Shown here: piece after piece, positions 32,327 to 41,554 of the stretch
Layout of the letters: every line of letters starts with the position of its first letter
Numbering within the stretch: position 1 is the first letter of the stretch
NCBI RefSeq assembly: GCF_900112425.1
Contig: NZ_FOLP01000002.1
Span: 434,001-498,000, forward strand
Direction of reading: 5' to 3'
Origin: Variovorax sp. OK212
GTDB lineage: Bacteria > Pseudomonadota > Gammaproteobacteria > Burkholderiales > Burkholderiaceae_C
Length of the DNA stretch: 64,000 nucleotides
The notes under the pieces: model-generated
Seen by the model: only the letters and a program-made list of their open reading frames with translations
Database searches by the model: none
What the model was told of the DNA's origin: nothing
Translations under genes and position numbers: made by a program

Positions 32327-32352
32327 CGCTCACCGACCCAGGAGAACGCGCG

Positions 32353-32601
32353 ATGTCGCTTGCCCTGTGGACCGTGTGGCATGCCGCCAAGGCGCTGTTC
32401 TGCCTCTGGGTGCTGCGCTGGGGTGGCGCCGAGCGGCTCGAGGCCAGCTTTGCCTCCGGCTTCATCAGCAGCTTCGCGCCGCGCTGGAGCGCCGAGGGGT
32501 TGCGCATGGCGGCGCTGATCCTGCTGGTGTTCTGCGCCGTCGGCTTCGTGGCGGGCCTGCTTGTACCCTCGCTGCGCTGCTGGGTCGGCGGCGGCTGCTG
32601 A
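32353..32601 (+). CDS. Small membrane protein of unknown function
   Basis: An 82-residue protein with a hydrophobic N-terminal stretch (LALWTVWHAAKALFCLWVL) and a clear helix near residues 52-72 (MAALILLVFCAVGFVAGLL). Three Cys are present, two close to the C-terminus (LRCWVGGGC). An AGGAGAA ribosome site lies 9 nt upstream. It probably shares a transcript with the NDH-2-like gene. No family recognised. Confidence 0.65.
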   Translation: MSLALWTVWHAAKALFCLWVLRWGGAERLEASFASGFISSFAPRWSAEGLRMAALILLVFCAVGFVAGLLVPSLRCWVGGGC

Positions 32602-32629
32602 CCCCGGCACGCGACGACTTCCCCCGCCT

Positions 32630-34558
32630 TCAGGTCCCGATCACGCCGCCGTCGTTCTTGGTGATGGCGATGGTGGCCGAGCGCGGCCGGCCCGCGCCGT
32701 CGGGCCACTTCGACACGGCCAGCGGACGCTCGGGGTCGCTGCGCTCGTTGGCCGGCTCGCCCGGATGCTGGATGTTGATGAACAGCGTGCGCAGGTCCGG
32801 CGTGGCGGTGAGGCCCGTGATCTCGCAGCCGGCGGGCCCGAGCAGGAAGCGGCGGATCTCGCCCTTCGTCGGGTCGCAGGCCAGCATCTGGTTGTTCGGC
32901 AGGTTGGCGTACTCGCCCTTGCCCAGCGTGGAGGTCGACACGTCGGTCTCGATCCACAGCACGCCGCGCGCATCGACCATCAGGCCGTCGGGGCTGCCGA
33001 AGGTGTCGCCCTTGATGTTGCCCTGCGCCTCGTAGCGCGTCTGCTTCGGGTCGCCCGCCAGCACGAGGTGGTTCCACGCGAACCTGGTCGCGTCGAGGTC
33101 GCCGCTTTCCTTCCAGCGGATGATCTGGCCCATCGTGTTGTTCGAGCGCGGATTGGCCGCGTCCATGAACGGCTGGCCGGCACCGCCGCGGTTGCTGTTG
33201 TTGGTGAGCGTGCAGTAGACCTCCTTGGTGAGCGGGTCCACGGTGGTCCACTCGGGGCGGTCCATCTTCGTGGCGCCCAGCAGGTCGCTGGCCTGGCGCG
33301 CCTTGATGAGCACGTCGCCCTGCGTGACAAAGCCCTTGTCGGCCACCAGGCCGTTGCGGCCTTGCACCAGCGCCAGCCATTCGCCCGTGCCGTCCACGTC
33401 GAAGCGCGCCACGTACAGCGTGCCGTGGTCCAGCAGGTCGCGGTTGGCCGCGGCGCCGCCGGGCTGCACCTTGTCGCGGCTCACGAACTTGTAGATGTAT
33501 TCGAAGCGCGAGTCCTCGCCCATGTAGATGACGGCGCGGCCGTCGTCGGTGAGCGCGGTGGCGGCGCCTTCGTGCGCGGCGCGGCCCAGCGCGCTGCGCT
33601 TGCGCGGCGTCGAAGCCGGGTCCTGCGGATCGATCTCGACCACCCAGCCGTAGCGGTTCGATTCGTTCGGGTGCTTCGCCGCGTCGAAGCGTTCTTCATG
33701 CTCGTGCCAGCGGTACTTGGCGCCGTTGCCCTTCTTGATGCCCCAGCGCTTGTGGTGCGCGTCGGGATGGTCGGTGCCTTCGAAGTAGTCGGCGAAGTTT
33801 TCTTCGCAGGTGAGGTAGGTGCCCCACGGCGTGTGGCCGTTCGCGCAGTTGTTGAAGGTGCCCAGCACGCGCGTGCCCGACGGGTCGGCGGCGGTGCGCA
33901 GCATGGCGTGGCCGGCGGCGGGGCCGGTCAGCGTCATCGGCGTCAGGGCGGTGATGCGGCGCGCGAAGCGCGAAGGCGCCAGCTGCGTCCACTGGCCGGC
34001 GTCGCGGCGCAGTTCGATGACCGACACGCCGTGCGCGTTCATCGACTTGCGCACCTTCTCGCGCGTCCAGGTCTTCATGCCGTCGGTGTGCAGCAGGCCG
34101 TCGTCGACGTATTCGTGGTTCAGCACCAGCAGGCCGCGGTTCGATCCCTCGAGCGGAAAGAAGGCCATGCCGTCGTGGTGCATGCCGGCCTGCAGCGCCT
34201 GTTCGTCGGCGGTGTTGGAGCCGTCGGCCTTGAAGGCGGGCATCGCGCCCGCGATGCCGGTGGCGTCGCCCCAGCGGTAGAGCACCTGCGTGCTGTAGCC
34301 CTCGGGCACGACCACCTTGTCGACCGCCGCCATCGGCACGCTCTTGAAGCCGATCGCGCGGCCCAGCGAGCTCACGTTGCTCCCCGCCGTGGTGGCGCAA
34401 CCGGCCAGCGTGCCGGCCGCCAGCGGGCCGAACAGGCCGGCCACCGCGGCCGCCACGCCGCCGCGCACGAACACGCGCCGGCTCGGGTCGGACACGTCGT
34501 GGATCGTGGGGTTGGTGGAGGGGTTGGAATCCTCCATGCGGTCGAAGTCTTTGGCCAT
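32630..34558 (-). CDS. PhoX-family phosphatase (DUF839), Tat-exported
   Basis: A 642-residue PhoX-type protein, expected to be a Ca2+/Fe3+-dependent alkaline phosphatase in the periplasm. A twin-arginine signal SRRVFVRGG is at about residues 26-34, followed by a hydrophobic stretch ending LAGCA, so it may even be a Tat lipoprotein. Conserved blocks include NHEYVDDGLLHTDG, NNCANGHTPWGTYLTCEENFADYF, YGWVVEIDP, GRAAHEGA, YMGEDSRFEYIYKFVS, and FGSPDGLMVDARGVLWIETD. The start at 34558 gives a compact n-region before the RR motif. No pho box could be assigned by eye. Confidence 0.9.
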   Translation of the reverse strand: MAKDFDRMEDSNPSTNPTIHDVSDPSRRVFVRGGVAAAVAGLFGPLAAGTLAGCATTAGSNVSSLGRAIGFKSVPMAAVDKVVVPEGYSTQVLYRWGDATGIAGAMPAFKADGSNTADEQALQAGMHHDGMAFFPLEGSNRGLLVLNHEYVDDGLLHTDGMKTWTREKVRKSMNAHGVSVIELRRDAGQWTQLAPSRFARRITALTPMTLTGPAAGHAMLRTAADPSGTRVLGTFNNCANGHTPWGTYLTCEENFADYFEGTDHPDAHHKRWGIKKGNGAKYRWHEHEERFDAAKHPNESNRYGWVVEIDPQDPASTPRKRSALGRAAHEGAATALTDDGRAVIYMGEDSRFEYIYKFVSRDKVQPGGAAANRDLLDHGTLYVARFDVDGTGEWLALVQGRNGLVADKGFVTQGDVLIKARQASDLLGATKMDRPEWTTVDPLTKEVYCTLTNNSNRGGAGQPFMDAANPRSNNTMGQIIRWKESGDLDATRFAWNHLVLAGDPKQTRYEAQGNIKGDTFGSPDGLMVDARGVLWIETDVSTSTLGKGEYANLPNNQMLACDPTKGEIRRFLLGPAGCEITGLTATPDLRTLFINIQHPGEPANERSDPERPLAVSKWPDGAGRPRSATIAITKNDGGVIGT

Positions 34559-34666
34559 GTTCTTCTCGTGGGGGGTGGCGGGAAGCGGCGATGGTGTCGC
34601 CGTCCCGTGAATCCGCCGTGACATGGCCGGGAGGCCAGAGCCTCGAGGGGCCGGAAGCTCAAGCGC

Positions 34667-35236
34667 TCAGAAGAAACTGCCCCAGTGCGGCTGCTCGTTG
34701 CGCTGGCGCTTGCGCCAGTCCCAGGGCGGCGTGGGCTTCGCGTCGGCCCACAGGCCCAGGTGCCGCCCGCGCGCGCTGTCCTGCAGCTTGAAGAGGCCGC
34801 CGCCGCGCTTGGTGGCCAGGCGGTTGTAGTCGTACACCCAGGCCCAGCCGTCGGCCACCATGCGGCTGCCGGCGTCTTCGCCGTTGCAGCTCACGTCGGC
34901 CACGGTGCGCCCGTACCGGTCGGTGTCGATCTGGGTGATGAGCGCCTTCTCCTGGAAGCAGATGTCGCTGAGCGCCTGCTTGCTGCGCTGGCCGTAGGGC
35001 TGCGCCTTCTCGGGCGCGTCGATGGCGGCGATGCGGACCTTCACGCGCTCGTAGGCGCCGATGCGTCCGCAGCGCGCGGTGAGCGTGTCGCCGTCGCTGA
35101 TGCCCACGACCAGGCAGGAGCGCGGTGCGGCCTGGGAGAGCGCGGGGAAGAGGGAGAAAGCCAGAAGGCCGGAAACGGAGACAACGAAGCGAAGGGAGCG
35201 AAGGGAGCGAAGGGAAAGTAGCGCGCGAAAGTGCAT
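34667..35236 (-). CDS. Secreted thermonuclease-like protein (SNase domain)
   Basis: A 189-residue nuclease: signal peptide with cleavage near SQA-AP (residue 36), then the SNase fold with VGISDGDTLTARC, VRIAAIDAPEKAQPYG (catalytic Arg/Glu region), QRSKQAL and TDRYGRTVADVSC. Periplasmic or secreted, Ca2+-dependent cleavage of nucleic acid is expected. The signal n-region contains a Ser-Leu-Arg triplet run coded by a 9-bp tandem repeat. Lies downstream of nothing and divergent from the Sel1 gene. Confidence 0.88.
   Translation of the reverse strand: MHFRALLSLRSLRSLRFVVSVSGLLAFSLFPALSQAAPRSCLVVGISDGDTLTARCGRIGAYERVKVRIAAIDAPEKAQPYGQRSKQALSDICFQEKALITQIDTDRYGRTVADVSCNGEDAGSRMVADGWAWVYDYNRLATKRGGGLFKLQDSARGRHLGLWADAKPTPPWDWRKRQRNEQPHWGSFF
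35188..35214 (-). repeat. 9-bp tandem repeat in the thermonuclease signal peptide
   Basis: Three exact copies of AGCGAAGGG (plus strand) encode Ser-Leu-Arg repeats on the minus strand in the basic region of the signal peptide. Copy-number change would alter signal charge without a frameshift. Confidence 0.75.
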
Positions 35237-35358
35237 GAAGGAGCCGGAGATAGGCAGAATGGCCGGACCGATCGAGGCTAAGTGATCCGCACGCCCGGAG
35301 GGATCGGGACACAGACTTTTTCTTTCTTGCGAACCGCGCTTCGAAGGAGACACCTCAC

Positions 35359-35838
35359 ATGCAGGAACCCACCCAGGACGACTGGTTTTTCGCGGCAAAC
35401 GACGCGTGGGACGCCGGCGCGCACAAGAAGGCGCTGTCGCTGTTCCTCAAGGCGGCGGCCGCGGGCGAGACCCATGCGCTCAACAGCGTCGGCTACTTTC
35501 TCGACCACGGCATCGGCGTGAAGCAGGACAGCGCCGCCGCGCGCGACTGGTACCGCAAGGCCGCCAAGGCCGGCGACATCGCGGGCTGCGCCAACCTGGC
35601 CATCTGCTACCGCGACGAAGGCAACTTCCGCTGGGCCCGCTTCTGGTTCGAGCGCGCCTACGCGCAGGGCGACGGCGACGCCGCACTCGAACTCGGCCGC
35701 CTCTTCCTCTGGGAAGGCCCGAACCAGAACCACCGCAAGGTGGTCGACTACCTGACGAAGGCGGTGGCCGCCTCGCATGTCAGCGTGGACGGGAAGAAGG
35801 AAGCGGGGAAGCTCCTGAAATCTCTGGGCCGAAAGTGA
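35359..35838 (+). CDS. Sel1/TPR-like repeat protein
   Basis: A 159-residue all-helical protein of Sel1-like repeats: AHKKALSLFLKAAAAGETHALNSVGYFLDHGIGVKQDSAAARDWYRKAAKAGD (two repeats with the A-G-xx-A-xxxLG signature) and a third covering residues 75-110. No signal peptide. Such proteins act as scaffolds for protein contacts; the partner is unknown. AAGGAG precedes the ATG by 10 nt. Confidence 0.85.
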   Translation: MQEPTQDDWFFAANDAWDAGAHKKALSLFLKAAAAGETHALNSVGYFLDHGIGVKQDSAAARDWYRKAAKAGDIAGCANLAICYRDEGNFRWARFWFERAYAQGDGDAALELGRLFLWEGPNQNHRKVVDYLTKAVAASHVSVDGKKEAGKLLKSLGRK

Positions 35839-35887
35839 GGGGCCCGCCGGCCACCGCCGGCACCGTCGACTAGGGCCAGCCCTGGCC

Positions 35888-37585
35888 TCACTTCGCGGCG
35901 TTCTCGTCGTCCTGCAGGAACCGCCACATCACCTTGCCGCTGCCGCTCTTGGGCAGCGCGTCGACGAACTGCACCTTGCGCGGGATCTTGTAGACCGCCA
36001 TGTTCTCGCGGCACCAGTCGATGATCTCCTGCTCGGTGGTGTCCTTGTGCGTGGGGCGCAGCACCACCACGGCCTTGACCGACTCGCCGCGGTAGGCGTC
36101 CTTGGTCGAGATGACGCAGGCCTCCTGGATCGCCGGGTGGCGGAACATCAGCAGCTCGACCTCGGCCGGCCACACCTTGAAGCCGCTCGCATTGATCATG
36201 CGCTTCAGGCGGTCGGTGATGAAGAAGTAGCCGTCCTCGTCCATGCGGCCCATGTCGCCCGAGCGGAAGAAGCGCCTGCCCTCGAACTCGACGAACGCCG
36301 CGGCCGTGGCGTCGGGGCGCTTCCAGTAGCCCTGGAACACCTCGGGGCCGTGGATGATGATTTCGCCCGACTCGCCGATGGGCATCTCGGCCAGCGTGTC
36401 GGGGTCGACCACGCGCGCGTCGGTGCTCATGAACGGGATGCCCAGGCATTGCTGCTTGGGGTTGTCCGACGGGTTGGTGTGCGAGGGTGCGGCGGTCTCG
36501 GTCAGGCCGTAGCCCTCCTGGTACTTCAGGCCGTACTGCTCGAACAGGCGCTGCGCCACGGCCTGCGGCATGGCCGCGCCGCCGCCGCCGATGTAGTTCA
36601 TGCTCGACAGGTCGTAGCTCGCGAAGTTCGGGCTGGCCATGAGGTCGATGACCATGGTCGGGATGTTGGTCCAGGCCGTGACCTTCCAGCGCGAGATGAG
36701 CCGGCCGGCCACGTCGCGGTCCCAGCGCGGCATGATGATCAGCGTGGCCGCCGCCAGCACCGCCGTGTGCATCATGCTCACCACGCCGGTGATGTGGAAC
36801 ATGGGCACCACGGCCAGCACCACCGCCTCCGAGGTCGACCCGCCCCACAGCTGGCCGGCCATCGCGTTGTGCATCAGGCTCGAATGGTGGTGCACGCAGC
36901 CCTTGGGCAGGCCGGTGGTGCCGCTGGTGTAGGGCAGCAGCGCCATGTCGTTGGCGCCCACCACGTGCGCGGGCGCCGGGTGGCCCGCGGCCAGCGCGTC
37001 GGTCCAGGCCAGCGCCTGGCCGCCTTCCAGCGCGGGCAGCGGGTGGCGGGTGGTGAGCCAGTCTTTCCAGGCCGGTGCCGGGGCGTCCTCGCCCGACACG
37101 CCGGCGTCGAAGGCGTCGGTGAACTGGGTCACGATCATGTGGGCGAGCCGCTGCCCGGGCGGCAACGCATTGCTGGCCTTGGCCAGTTCGCCGGCCAGGT
37201 CGCCGGTGATGATGGCCACCTTGGCGTCGGGGTCGGTGATGTAGTGCTTGAGCTCCTCGGCCCGGTTCATCGGGTTCACCGGCACCACCACCGCATTGGC
37301 GCGCAGGATCGCGAAATGCGCGATCACCAGCTGCGGGCAGTTCTGCATGTCCAGGATCACGCGGTCGCCGCGCTGCACGCCCAGCGCATGCAGCGCGCCG
37401 GCCAGGCGCTCGGCCTGGTCCGCGAACTCGCGGTAGCTGAGCACCCGGCCGAAGAACACCAGCGCGGGCTTGTCGGGGTAGCGCGCGGCCGAGGTGGCCA
37501 GGTTGTGCCAGAGGGAGGTGGCGGGGACGGTGATCGAATGCGGGAGGCGTTTGGGCCAGAACTTGTAATGCGGGCGTGGTTGCAT
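35888..37585 (-). CDS. Acyl-CoA ligase (AMP-binding, long-chain fatty-acid type)
   Basis: A 565-residue ANL-superfamily enzyme that activates a carboxylic acid to acyl-AMP and then acyl-CoA. The phosphate loop PYTSGTTGLPKG is at about residues 217-228; further core motifs are YGLTETAAPSHTNP, GEIIIHGPEVFQGYW, RSGDMGRMDEDGYFFITDRLKRMI and the C-terminal catalytic Lys in PKSGSGKVMWR. The start at 37585 gives MQPRPHYKFWPKRLP, typical of medium/long-chain ligases such as those near FadD; the open frame continues further upstream without similarity. Confidence 0.9.
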   Translation of the reverse strand: MQPRPHYKFWPKRLPHSITVPATSLWHNLATSAARYPDKPALVFFGRVLSYREFADQAERLAGALHALGVQRGDRVILDMQNCPQLVIAHFAILRANAVVVPVNPMNRAEELKHYITDPDAKVAIITGDLAGELAKASNALPPGQRLAHMIVTQFTDAFDAGVSGEDAPAPAWKDWLTTRHPLPALEGGQALAWTDALAAGHPAPAHVVGANDMALLPYTSGTTGLPKGCVHHHSSLMHNAMAGQLWGGSTSEAVVLAVVPMFHITGVVSMMHTAVLAAATLIIMPRWDRDVAGRLISRWKVTAWTNIPTMVIDLMASPNFASYDLSSMNYIGGGGAAMPQAVAQRLFEQYGLKYQEGYGLTETAAPSHTNPSDNPKQQCLGIPFMSTDARVVDPDTLAEMPIGESGEIIIHGPEVFQGYWKRPDATAAAFVEFEGRRFFRSGDMGRMDEDGYFFITDRLKRMINASGFKVWPAEVELLMFRHPAIQEACVISTKDAYRGESVKAVVVLRPTHKDTTEQEIIDWCRENMAVYKIPRKVQFVDALPKSGSGKVMWRFLQDDENAAK

Positions 37586-37873
37586 GGTGAGAACAGGCGG
37601 GGAAAAAGGGAAAGCGGGAGGAACGAAGAAAGGCAAAACGGCAAAAAGCGCCGCAAGGCGATTGCCCGCCAGCCTAAGCCGCCACGGCCGCCGCTCCCAT
37701 CGGGGAAGCCCCCGGAACGTCGCCAAGGTGACGCCCTTTTTTCTCACTTCCAGCGCAACCGCCCCTCCCCCTTCCGGTCGACCCCGCACGCGCCGTGCGA
37801 CTACAGACAGCCAGCGGTTTCTGGGCGATACCTGCCGTTCCCTCCAACCACCACCCGCACCGAAGGAATCGAC

Positions 37874-38314
37874 ATGGCAGCAGACAAGCACGCAAGCGTT
37901 CACTGGGAAGGCGCCGGCAAGACCGGCAAGGGCCAGATCAGCACCGAGACCGGTGCCCTGAAAGACTACCCCTACGGCTTCGCGAGCCGCTTCGGGGACG
38001 ACAAGCGCGGCACCAACCCCGAGGAAATCGTCGGCGCGGCGCACGCCGCCTGCTTCACCATGGCCTTCGCCTTCGCGCTCGAGGCGGCCGGCCTCGCCGC
38101 CACCCGCATCGACACCAAGGCCGCCGTGCGCCTGGCCAAGGACGGCGACGGCTTCAAGATCGACCGCATCCAGCTCGAGCTGGACGCCGCCGTGCCCAAC
38201 CTCGACGAGGCGAAGTTCCAGCAGATCGCGGCCGCCGCCAAGGCCGGCTGCCCGCTGTCGAAGGCGCTGGCGAGCGTGCCCGAGATCACGCTGAAGGCCA
38301 CGCTGGCCAGCTGA
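37874..38314 (+). CDS. OsmC-family peroxiredoxin
   Basis: A 146-residue OsmC-type thiol peroxidase that reduces organic hydroperoxides. The two redox Cys are Cys60 (GAAHAACFTMAFA) and Cys126 (AGCPLSKAL), with the preceding NPEE supplying the conserved Glu. The SD-like AAGGAA lies 9 nt upstream. The start gives the usual OsmC length. It is divergent from the acyl-CoA ligase with 288 bp between starts; in this gap I see AG-rich tracts (37590-37660) but no gene. Confidence 0.92.
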   Translation: MAADKHASVHWEGAGKTGKGQISTETGALKDYPYGFASRFGDDKRGTNPEEIVGAAHAACFTMAFAFALEAAGLAATRIDTKAAVRLAKDGDGFKIDRIQLELDAAVPNLDEAKFQQIAAAAKAGCPLSKALASVPEITLKATLAS

Positions 38315-38330
38315 CCCCGCTGCTTATGAT

Positions 38331-38353
38331 CGTCTCCCAATAAAAAGGAGACG
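38331..38353 (+). promoter_or_regulatory. Hairpin that covers the ribosome site of the Bug gene
   Basis: CGTCTCC (38331-38337) and GGAGACG (38347-38353) pair perfectly around the loop CAATAAAAA. The right arm contains the GGAG Shine-Dalgarno of the gene starting at 38358, so the stem would hide the ribosome site when folded. It may limit translation or form part of a terminator for osmC; no U-tract follows. Confidence 0.5.
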
Positions 38354-38357
38354 GATC

Positions 38358-39332
38358 ATGAACACCCCCATCCGGACCGCGCTCGCGGTCTTTTCCTTGG
38401 CCGTCGGCAGCGCGGCAGCACCCGCGTGGGCGGCCTACCCCGACAAGCCGATCAAGGTCGTCATCGGCTTTCCGGCCGGCGGCCCGCTCGACCAGCACGC
38501 GCGCCTGCTCACCGACAAGCTGCAGGCCGTGTTGGGCCAGCCGCTGATCGTCGACTACAAGCCCGGCGCGGGCGGTTCGGTGGGCGCCGACGCGGTCGCC
38601 AAGAGCCCGGCCGACGGCTACACGCTGATGCTGGCCAACACCGGCGTGGCCGTGATCAACGGCGCGCTCTACAGCAAGCTGCCCTACAACACGCAGCGCG
38701 ACTTCGTGCCCATTGCGCGCACCGCCATGCAGCCGCTGGCGCTGCTGGTCACGCCCAAGCTGCCGGTGCAGAACCTCAAGCAGTTCGTCGACTACGCCAA
38801 GGCGCGGCCCGGCCAGGTCAACTACGGCTCGGCCGGCAACGGCGGCATCAGCCACCTGGTGCCCGAGATGTTCAAGACCGCCACGGGCCTGTTCATGGTG
38901 CACATCCCTTACCGCGGCAGCGCGCCGGCCTTCACCGACCTGATGGGCGGGCAGGTGCAGTTCATGGCCGAGTCGATTCCGCAGGCCGCCAACTATCACA
39001 AGCAGGGCAAGGTGCGCGCGCTGGCCGTGACCAGCCGCGAGCGCAACCCCGCCCTGCCCGACGTGCCGACCGTGATCGAGTCCGGCTTCAAGGGCTTCGA
39101 GGTGGTGGGCTTCTACGGCTTCCTGGCGCCGAAGGACACGCCCAAGGACGTGGTCGCCAGGCTCAGCGACGCCTTCAGGCAGGTGCAGAACAGCCCCGAG
39201 GTGCGCGAACGCATGGTGAGCCAGGGCGCCGACCCGGCCTTCCTGGGCAGCGAGGATTTCGCGCGTTTCCTGGCAACGGAAACGCCGCGCTGGGAGAAGG
39301 CGGTGAAGGCTTCCGGCGCGCGGATGGACTGA
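38358..39332 (+). CDS. Bug-family tripartite tricarboxylate transporter substrate-binding protein
   Basis: A 324-residue periplasmic binding protein (TctC/Bug family). Signal peptide about 1-25 (AWA-AYP), then the canonical mature start YPDKPIKVVIGFPAGGPLDQHARLL; GSVGADAVAKSPADGYTLMLAN, YGSAGNGGISHL and HIPYRGSAPAFTDLMGG are all family blocks. No TctA/TctB permease is adjacent, which is usual for Bug orphans in Burkholderiales. The ligand is unknown. A hairpin overlaps its ribosome site. Confidence 0.92.
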   Translation: MNTPIRTALAVFSLAVGSAAAPAWAAYPDKPIKVVIGFPAGGPLDQHARLLTDKLQAVLGQPLIVDYKPGAGGSVGADAVAKSPADGYTLMLANTGVAVINGALYSKLPYNTQRDFVPIARTAMQPLALLVTPKLPVQNLKQFVDYAKARPGQVNYGSAGNGGISHLVPEMFKTATGLFMVHIPYRGSAPAFTDLMGGQVQFMAESIPQAANYHKQGKVRALAVTSRERNPALPDVPTVIESGFKGFEVVGFYGFLAPKDTPKDVVARLSDAFRQVQNSPEVRERMVSQGADPAFLGSEDFARFLATETPRWEKAVKASGARMD

Positions 39333-39374
39333 CGCGAGGCCTGTCGCACCCCCGCCGCAGCCCGCCACCCGTGC

Positions 39375-40094
39375 TCAATTCGGCGTGGCCGCGTGCCGCT
39401 CCAGCTGCGCGCGGCTCAGCAGCTCGATGCTGCGGTAGCGCACCCGCAGCGTGCCGTCTTCTTCCCACAGCTTGAGCTGCCGGTTCACGCTCTGGCGCGA
39501 CACGCCGAGCATGAACGACAGGTCTTCCTGCGACACGCCCAGCAGCGTGCCGCCGCCCTCCCCCGGCCCCTGGCCGTGCGCATCGAGCGTGAGCAGTCGG
39601 TGCGCGAGCCGCACGGGCAGCGGCATCAGGATCACGTCGTCGATCCACGCCAGCGCCTGGCGCAGCCGCAGGCACACCAGCCGCGTGAAGGCCATGTGCA
39701 CATCGGCATGCTCGGCCACCAGGCGGTGGAAGTCGGCCGCGGCGACCACAGCCATCTCGGTCGTGTCGACCGCGCAGGTGTCGTAGACGCGCTCGCGCCC
39801 CACCAGCAGCGACACCTCGCCGAACCAGTGGCCGGGCTCGAGCATGGCGATCACCGCCTCGCGCCCGCCCGGCGCCACCACGCTCACGCGCAGCGAGCCG
39901 CCGACCACGCCGAACAGCGCATCGGGCGACGAGCCCTTGTGAAACAGCGACTCCCCGCGCGCCAGCGTGCGCCGGTGCGCCACCGCGAGCAGGCGCTGCT
40001 GCACGTCGTCGGCCAGGCGCATGTCGCTGTTGTGCACGGGTGAGGGCTGTGCGTCCGGCTCGGTGTGGCTCTGTGGCGTGGGCGTGCGTGGCAT
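39375..40094 (-). CDS. Crp/Fnr-family transcriptional regulator
   Basis: A 239-residue regulator: cyclic-nucleotide-binding-like domain (about residues 30-140; FHKGSSPDALFGVVGGSLRVS, GHWFGEVSLLVGRERVYD) and a C-terminal winged HTH (VSQEDLSFMLGVSRQSVNRQLKLWEE). No N-terminal Cys cluster, so it is not an Fnr-type oxygen sensor. It is divergent from the SnoaL-SDR operon and may control it; TGTCCG and CGGACA half-sites face each other across 19 bp in the intergenic region (from about 40108). Confidence 0.87.
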   Translation of the reverse strand: MPRTPTPQSHTEPDAQPSPVHNSDMRLADDVQQRLLAVAHRRTLARGESLFHKGSSPDALFGVVGGSLRVSVVAPGGREAVIAMLEPGHWFGEVSLLVGRERVYDTCAVDTTEMAVVAAADFHRLVAEHADVHMAFTRLVCLRLRQALAWIDDVILMPLPVRLAHRLLTLDAHGQGPGEGGGTLLGVSQEDLSFMLGVSRQSVNRQLKLWEEDGTLRVRYRSIELLSRAQLERHAATPN

Positions 40095-40235
40095 CGCGGG
40101 TTTGTCCGTAGCGGCGATTGCCAACACCGGACAGTCTTGTTTGTGGGGCGTGCCGATAGTACGCAGCGAGCCCGGTGCGGCGCATTCGCAGCAACCCGAG
40201 GCCCTGTCATTCACTGTCACATGGAGCACACCCCG

Positions 40236-40739
40236 ATGAACGCCCCCACCGAACTTCAAGCCCGCCGCGAGCGCCTCGTGCTCGACCATTTCGCCGACGA
40301 GACGCGGCAGGACTTCGACGCCGTGCTCGGCACCTTTCCGCATCCGCACTACGAGCTGATTCCCAGCGGCGAGGTGCACGACGGCATCGCGGACGTGCGC
40401 CAGTACTACATCGACACGCGCCGCGCCTTTCCGGACCAGCGCCACGAGATCATCCAGCTGCGCCATGCCGAAGACTCGGTCATCGTCGAGTTCTGGCTGC
40501 TCGGCACCCACCGCGGCCCGCTCAAGGGCATTCCGCCCACGGGCAACAGCTTTCGCTGCCGCATGAACGCCTTCTTCATCTTCGAGGGCGACCGGCTGGT
40601 GTGCGAGCGCGTGTACTTCGACACCCTCACGATGCTGCGGCAACTGCTGGTCGGCGTGCCGGCGGCACAGGTCGGCGCACTCGTGGGCAGCCTGCTGGGC
40701 CAACCCGCACCGGCCCCTGCCGCCGAAGCCACCGCATGA
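40236..40739 (+). CDS. SnoaL-like (NTF2-fold) protein
   Basis: A 167-residue NTF2-like protein of the SnoaL/ketosteroid-isomerase-like superfamily: YYIDTRRAFPDQRHEIIQLRHAEDSVIVEF and GTHRGPLKGIPPTGNSFRCRMNAFFIFEGDRLVCERVYFD (key parts) are typical of SnoaL polyketide-cyclase relatives. A start at 40236 (MNAPTEL) is preferred because GGAG lies 9 nt upstream; an ATG at 40221 is the alternative. The stop overlaps the SDR start (ATGA), implying one pathway. The substrate is unknown. Confidence 0.83.
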   Translation: MNAPTELQARRERLVLDHFADETRQDFDAVLGTFPHPHYELIPSGEVHDGIADVRQYYIDTRRAFPDQRHEIIQLRHAEDSVIVEFWLLGTHRGPLKGIPPTGNSFRCRMNAFFIFEGDRLVCERVYFDTLTMLRQLLVGVPAAQVGALVGSLLGQPAPAPAAEATA

Positions 40740-41509
40740 CGGCCCTGCGCAACGACGCGCTGAACGGCCGCCACGCCATCGTGACGGGCGGTGCGCGCGG
40801 CATCGGGCTGGCCATCGCGCGGCGCTACCTGGCGGCCGGCGCGAGCGTGGCGTTGTGGGACCTCGACGCGGCGTTGCTCACCGGCGCGCAGCAGGCGCTC
40901 GCCCCGCTCGGCACGGTGAGCGCCGAGCTTGTCGATGTGCGCGACGAAGCGCAGATCGCACGTGCGGCCTCGCAGTCGCAGGAGCGCTTCGGCGCCATCG
41001 ACATCCTCGTCAACAACGCGGGCGTGCTCGGACCCACGGTGCCGGCGTGGGAGCACACGCCCGCGCAGTGGCGCAACGTGCTCGACGTCAACCTCACAGG
41101 CGCGTGGCTGTGCTGCCGCGCGGTGGCGCCGGTGATGCTCGCGCAGCGGCGCGGGCGCATCGTCAACGTCGCATCGGTCGCGGGCAAGGAAGGCAACGGC
41201 TTCAACGCCGCGTACTCGGCGTCGAAGGCGGGGCTCATCGCGCTGACCAAATCGCTCGGCAAGGAGCTGGCGTCGGCGGGCGTGCTGGTGAACTGCATCA
41301 CGCCGTCGGCCGCCGACACCGAGGTGTTCGCGGCTGTACCTGCCGAGCACCGTGAACAGTTGCGCACCGCGCTCTTGTCGCGTGTGCCTATGGGGCGCTT
41401 TGTCGAGGTCGATGAGGTGGCTGCCATGGCTGCTTGGCTTGCTTCTGACGACTGCTCCTTCAGTACGGGCGCTGTGTTCGATATTTCTGGGGGGCGGTCG
41501 ATGTACTGA
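40736..41509 (+). CDS. SDR-family dehydrogenase, FabG-like
   Basis: A 257-residue classical SDR: cofactor loop TGGARGIG (about 17-24), NNAG (about 92-95), catalytic Ser in NVASVAGKEG and the YSASK Tyr/Lys pair, and C-terminal FDISGG. Probably a 3-hydroxy- or alcohol dehydrogenase acting with the coupled SnoaL-like protein. The start is fixed by the 4-nt overlap with the preceding gene. Confidence 0.9.
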   Translation: MTALRNDALNGRHAIVTGGARGIGLAIARRYLAAGASVALWDLDAALLTGAQQALAPLGTVSAELVDVRDEAQIARAASQSQERFGAIDILVNNAGVLGPTVPAWEHTPAQWRNVLDVNLTGAWLCCRAVAPVMLAQRRGRIVNVASVAGKEGNGFNAAYSASKAGLIALTKSLGKELASAGVLVNCITPSAADTEVFAAVPAEHREQLRTALLSRVPMGRFVEVDEVAAMAAWLASDDCSFSTGAVFDISGGRSMY

Positions 41510-41554
41510 AGGGAGCCGTTCGGAGTGCTCGCCGATCAACCAGAGCTCCGAACA

